From Streptomyces hygroscopicus subsp. hygroscopicus (GTDB lineage Bacteria; Actinomycetota; Actinomycetes; Streptomycetales; Streptomycetaceae), in the NCBI RefSeq assembly GCF_030269125.1, contig NZ_BSSM01000020.1, positions 1-64,000 of the forward strand: DNA of 64,000 nucleotides, in the 5' to 3' direction. Positions 60,870 to 64,000 of the stretch are shown piece by piece. The notes beneath the pieces are model-generated. The model ran no database searches, was not told the DNA's origin, and saw nothing but the letters and a program-made list of their open reading frames with translations. Position 1 is the stretch's first letter, and the number at the start of each line of letters is the position of its first letter. The translations under genes were made by a program, and so were the position numbers.

Positions 60870-61754
60870 CAGCTCCAGCACCTGCACGGCCCACGGGGCG
60901 AACCCGCCGCCCTCCGGGTCCGGCTTGTAGTGCGCGAACCCGGGCAGCCCGTTCGCCCGCACCGGCAGCAGCCGGGAGCCGGCGCAGGAGGCACCCAGCG
61001 TGCTCATGAAACCCGTGATGTCGGCCGGACCGCGCAGCCACAGGTCGAACGGCGGCATCGTCATGACCGCGTCCTCGTGCAGCAGCGCCGTCAGCGCCGT
61101 CATGTCGTACCCCTCGAACGCCTTCACATAGCGCTCCAGCAGCTTCTGCTGCTCCTCGTCCAGCGGATCGGACACCTCCCCCTCGGCGCTCGTGTCCGCC
61201 CGGTCGGCGAGCGTGGCCCGCGCCCGCTGCAACGCGCTGTTGACCGAGGCGACCGAGGTCTCCAGCAGTTCGGCGACCTCGCTCGCCCGCCACGCCAGCA
61301 CCTCGCGCAGGATCAGCACCGCCCGCTGCCTGGGCGGCAGCCGCTGCAACGCCGCCATGAACGCCAGCCGCACCGACTCCTTGGCTATCGCCGCCTCCGC
61401 CGGATCGTCCACCGAGGGCAGCACCCGCGCGTCCGGCACCGGTTCCAGCCAGGTGTGATCCGGGCGCGGCGACAGCGCCGCCTGCGCGAGCGGGGTCGCG
61501 GCGGTCAGATCCATCGGCCGCGCCCGCTTGTTGCCCGCCGCCAGCATGTCCAGGCACACGTTCGTCGCGATGCGGTACAGCCAGGAGCGCAACGAGGACC
61601 GGCCCTCGAACCCCTCGTGACTCCGCCAGGCCCGCACCAGGGTGTCCTGCACCGCGTCCTCCGCCTCGAAGGACGAGCCGAGCATCCGGTAGCAGTACCC
61701 GGTCAGCTCGGTCCGGTGCTTCTCCAGCGCGACATCGATCTCCGCCGTCGCCAT
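60753..61754 (-). CDS. ECF sigma factor with C-terminal SnoaL-like domain
   Basis: 333 residues. Sigma region 2 (TELTGYCYRMLGSSFEAEDA, VQDTLVRAWRSHEGFEGRSS, LYRIATNVCLDML) and region 4 (LPPRQRAVLILREVLAWRAS, SVASVNSALQRARATL) are followed by a SnoaL/NTF2-like domain from about residue 205 (LLERYVKAFEGYDMTALTAL). This is the TIGR02960/SigJ-like type, in which the C-terminal domain replaces an anti-sigma factor. Start ATG 61754, or ATG 61766 four codons upstream. A RecA-NDp-type DNA-damage promoter lies 50-85 bases upstream. Confidence 0.9.
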   Translation of the reverse strand: MATAEIDVALEKHRTELTGYCYRMLGSSFEAEDAVQDTLVRAWRSHEGFEGRSSLRSWLYRIATNVCLDMLAAGNKRARPMDLTAATPLAQAALSPRPDHTWLEPVPDARVLPSVDDPAEAAIAKESVRLAFMAALQRLPPRQRAVLILREVLAWRASEVAELLETSVASVNSALQRARATLADRADTSAEGEVSDPLDEEQQKLLERYVKAFEGYDMTALTALLHEDAVMTMPPFDLWLRGPADITGFMSTLGASCAGSRLLPVRANGLPGFAHYKPDPEGGGFAPWAVQVLELSEGRITGFHCFLDTRRWFPLFALPLHLEAESGEGEKGE

Positions 61755-61816
61755 CCCGTCACCCATCGTCCACCCGCCCCTGTGGCCGTCCGGCGCCTTC
61801 GCGCCCCGGACTTCGG

Positions 61817-61839
61817 AAGCTACCGCAGCCCACTGACAA
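61817..61839 (-). promoter_or_regulatory. RecA-NDp/PafBC-type DNA-damage promoter before the SnoaL-ECF gene
   Basis: On the minus strand: TTGTCAGTG (61839-61831), 8 bases, TAGCTT (61822-61817). This matches the LexA-independent DNA-damage promoter known from mycobacteria (TTGTCRGTG-N8-TAnnnT), which is driven by the WYL proteins PafB/PafC. Confidence 0.8.
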
Positions 61840-61867
61840 CGCCCGCCGGAGGCCACAAAGGACCAGG

Positions 61868-63004
61868 TCAGACCAGTTGTTTCAGGGACATGAGCAGATG
61901 CTGGTGAGCGGCGGCCGCCCCGGTGCCGACGAGCAGCGCCCGCTGCCCCGCCCCGAGCAGTTCGATGCGCAGCCCGGGGCACTCGAAGGAGTTCAGCGCG
62001 TCCAGCAGATACGCCGGGTCGAAGGCCACCGACGCCTCCCCGGCGCCCCGCAGCACGGCCGGCAGCCGCTGCGCCGCCACGTCGTCCCCGTACCCGGCCC
62101 GCACCAGCAGCGAACCGTCGGCCGCGGCGAAGTCCAGCCGCACCGGGCTGTTCGCCTCGGCGACCACCGCGACCCGCCGTACCGCCTCCGTCAGCGCCGC
62201 GGCCTCCACCTCGGCGACCGAGGCACCCGGCAGCTCGAACAGCGCGCCGTACCCCGGAAGCCGGCCCTCCAGCCGCCGCAGCAGCGTCCGCGCGCCCCCG
62301 CCCTCGAACCCGACCGTCCCGGCCCCCGCCGCCGGTCCCGCCCCCGGGTCCAGCAGGACGCGTGCGGACCCGCAACGCGCGAGCCCCCGCGCCGTCTCCA
62401 GCAGCCGCCGGGCGGGCACCAGCACCTCCACCGGCTCCCCGGCCGACCCTGCCCGCGGCTTCCACTCCAGCCGCCGTACGGCATAGCGGTACCGGTCGGA
62501 CGCCGACAGGGTCATCTCCTCTCCGTCCAGCCGGAGCCGGACCCCCGTGAGCGCCGGCAACGTGTCGTCGCGCCCCGCCGCGACCGCCACCTGCCCGACG
62601 GCCGTCGCGAACGCCTCCGCGTCCACCGCGCCGTACTCCGGGGGCGCCTCGGGCAGCGCCGGATACTCCTCGTACGGCAGTGTCGACAGCCCGAACCGGG
62701 TGCCGTCCGCCTCCACCGTGAACCGCGCCCCCTCCAGCGCACAGCTCACCGGGCCCTCCGGCACCACCCGGCAGATGTCGAGGAGCCGGCGCCCGAGGAC
62801 CAGCACCCGGCCCGCCACGCCCACCTCCGCCTCGGCCCGCACCCGGGCCGTGGTCTCGAAGTCGGAGCCGGACACCGTCAGCCGCCCCTCCTGCGCGGTC
62901 AGCAGCAGGCCGCCCAGCACGGGCACCGGCGTCCGCGCCGGCAGCGCCCTCGCCGCCCTGCCCACGGCCTCCGCCAGATCCCCGCGCGCGATCCGGAACT
63001 CCAT
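61868..63004 (-). CDS. orphan DNA polymerase III beta-clamp paralogue
   Basis: 378 residues with three clamp domains (family landmarks MEFRIARGDLAEAV, PVPVLGGLLLTAQEGRLTVS, GSDFETTARV, FDPAYLLDALNSF). It is not the housekeeping dnaN, which lies at the origin next to dnaA. The usual C-terminal MPxR(L) block, part of the pocket that binds clamp-interacting peptides, reads LLMSLKQLV here, so partner binding should be altered. The ATG is followed directly by the family N-terminus. A RecA-NDp-type promoter lies 40-62 bases upstream, so the clamp is probably damage-inducible. Confidence 0.85.
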   Translation of the reverse strand: MEFRIARGDLAEAVGRAARALPARTPVPVLGGLLLTAQEGRLTVSGSDFETTARVRAEAEVGVAGRVLVLGRRLLDICRVVPEGPVSCALEGARFTVEADGTRFGLSTLPYEEYPALPEAPPEYGAVDAEAFATAVGQVAVAAGRDDTLPALTGVRLRLDGEEMTLSASDRYRYAVRRLEWKPRAGSAGEPVEVLVPARRLLETARGLARCGSARVLLDPGAGPAAGAGTVGFEGGGARTLLRRLEGRLPGYGALFELPGASVAEVEAAALTEAVRRVAVVAEANSPVRLDFAAADGSLLVRAGYGDDVAAQRLPAVLRGAGEASVAFDPAYLLDALNSFECPGLRIELLGAGQRALLVGTGAAAAHQHLLMSLKQLV

Positions 63005-63043
63005 ACGGCAAACCCCCCGCTCGACGGCCCTGTTGTCCCGGCG

Positions 63044-63066
63044 ACGCTATCCGCGCCCACTGACAA
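63044..63066 (-). promoter_or_regulatory. RecA-NDp/PafBC-type DNA-damage promoter before the beta-clamp gene
   Basis: On the minus strand: TTGTCAGTG (63066-63058), 8 bases, TAGCGT (63049-63044). The -35 nonamer and spacing are identical to those before the SnoaL-ECF gene. Confidence 0.83.
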
Positions 63067-63108
63067 CCGGCCCCGAACAGGGGGTACCGCGCGATCACCC
63101 ACGAGGCG

Positions 63109-64000
63109 TCACACCGTGACGGGCTCCCGCCGCTCCGCCACCCGCGCAGCCCGCGAGCCGAGCACCGTGAGGGTGACGACGCCCAGGATCGCGAGGAGGC
63201 CGACGCTCACCGTCCCCAGCCAGCCGTCCGCGTGGAAGGCCACGGCGCCCACCGTGCTGCCGGCGCTGGAGCCGATGTAGTAGGCGGACTGGTAGAGCGC
63301 GGAAGCCTGGGCGCGGCCGTGGGTGGCGGTCTTGCTGACGGCCGAGGAGGCGACCGCGTGGCCGGCGAAGAAGCCCGCCGTGATCAGCACCAGGCCGAGA
63401 AGGACGAGGGGCAGGGACGCGCCCAGCGAGAGGAACAGGCCCGCCGCGGTCGTGCCACCCGCCAGGTACAGCGCGCCCCGGCGGCCGAGCCGGCCCACCA
63501 GGCGGCCCGCCGTGGACGCGGAGACCGTGCCCACCAGGTAGACCAGGAAGATCGACCCCACGATGCCCTGCGGCAGGCCGAACGGCGCGCCCGTCAGCCG
63601 GTAGCCGATCACCGTGTACACGCCACCGAAGACCGTCATGAACAGCGCGCCGATCGCGTACAGCCGGCGCAGCAGCGGGTCGGAGAGGTGGGCGCGGACC
63701 GTGCCGAGCAGCACGCGCGGACGCAGCGAGCCCGCCTTGAAGTGCCGCGGGGCCGGCAGCAGCAGCCGGAACGCCACCGCGCATCCGACCGCGATCACCC
63801 CGATCACACCGACCGCCACCCGCCAGCCCCACAACTGCGCCACCCAGCCGGTGATCACCCGGCCGCTCATGCCGCCGACGCTGTTGCCCGCCACGAACAG
63901 GCCGATCGCCGTCACCAGCGCGCGCGGCCGCACCTCCTCGGCCAGGTACGCCTGGGCGGAGGCGGGCAGTCCCGCGAGCGCCGCGCCCTGCACCGCGCGC
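63109..64000 (-). CDS. MFS transporter (incomplete, 5' end outside the window)
   Basis: About 297 residues of the C-terminal three-quarters of a 12-helix major facilitator. The visible part begins within helix 4 (GLPASAQAYLAEEV) and has the second-half motif LVGRLGRRGALYLAGG that repeats the MFS loop motif. The LSDPLLRRLYAIGALFMTVF segment marks the start of the second six-helix half. It resembles YnfM-type drug or arabinose exporters; the substrate is unknown. It is not clear whether it shares a message with the clamp gene downstream, since a dedicated promoter lies between them. Confidence 0.85.
   Translation of the reverse strand, partial: RAVQGAALAGLPASAQAYLAEEVRPRALVTAIGLFVAGNSVGGMSGRVITGWVAQLWGWRVAVGVIGVIAVGCAVAFRLLLPAPRHFKAGSLRPRVLLGTVRAHLSDPLLRRLYAIGALFMTVFGGVYTVIGYRLTGAPFGLPQGIVGSIFLVYLVGTVSASTAGRLVGRLGRRGALYLAGGTTAAGLFLSLGASLPLVLLGLVLITAGFFAGHAVASSAVSKTATHGRAQASALYQSAYYIGSSAGSTVGAVAFHADGWLGTVSVGLLAILGVVTLTVLGSRAARVAERREPVTV

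Overview
The window is chromosomal DNA of a high-GC actinomycete, almost certainly a Streptomyces. Evidence is the extreme G/C at third codon positions, frequent GTG starts, many 1- or 4-base start/stop overlaps, an SCO4848-family membrane protein, and a gene order (betaine operon, glyA, trpS, dacA, sdhCDAB, two ECF sigma genes, nonulosonate cluster, nucleoside transporter, deoA) that I recall from the core of Streptomyces chromosomes. That synteny is from memory, not from a search. There is no phage, CRISPR or rRNA/tRNA locus. The only mobile DNA is a transposase remnant at the left edge.

Region by region. 1-400: 5' part of an IS1182/IS5-like transposase on the minus strand. 0.4-7.6 kb: one operon that makes glycine betaine from choline (betB, betA) and imports betaine (proV-like ATPase, a permease with two fused ProW domains, a ProX-like lipoprotein). 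7.6-13 kb: PEP-mutase/isocitrate-lyase homologue with an AhpD-like protein, divergent from a MocR regulator; a DMT exporter; a small lipoprotein with a glutathionylspermidine-synthase-like ATP-grasp protein. 13.3-16.8 kb: ZTP riboswitch-glyA, trpS, a 2H phosphoesterase. 16.8-24 kb: envelope and accessory genes (DprE2-like SDR, YihY, D,D-carboxypeptidase, solute-binding protein, TetR, VOC). 24-27.4 kb: sdhCDAB. 27.6-31.5 kb: a UraD-like protein, GH20 hexosaminidase and unknown membrane/soluble proteins. 31.7-36 kb: two paralogous ECF sigma/membrane-partner modules. 36.2-39.4 kb: L,D-transpeptidase, acyl-CoA mutase large subunit, LysE exporter. 39.6-48.2 kb: a divergent cell-surface glycopolymer cluster with CMP-nonulosonate (probably Kdn) synthesis and several glycosyltransferases. 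48.2-50.2 kb: WYL regulator/VOC pair and a decayed methyltransferase. 50.2-58.8 kb: M20 amidohydrolase, then a BMP-type nucleoside ABC transporter with cytidine deaminase and thymidine phosphorylase. 58.9-64 kb: Uma2 nuclease-fold protein, AEC transporter, STAS protein, ECF sigma factor with a SnoaL domain, an orphan beta-clamp paralogue and an incomplete MFS transporter.

Most interesting signals: (1) two copies of a RecA-NDp/PafBC-type DNA-damage promoter (TTGTCAGTG-N8-TAGCnT), one before the SnoaL-ECF sigma gene and one before the orphan beta clamp; (2) tandem ECF modules whose membrane partners share a two-cysteine C-terminal domain, with a 13-bp motif at fixed spacing repeated three times around them; (3) a ZTP riboswitch on glyA; (4) an apparent AUC start codon on the nucleoside-transporter ATPase; (5) a shared TCTACGCG operator before both nucleoside-uptake transcripts; (6) a CMP-nonulosonate synthetase fused to a HAD phosphatase; (7) many start codons 6-8 nt after a -10 hexamer, i.e. 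probable leaderless mRNAs.
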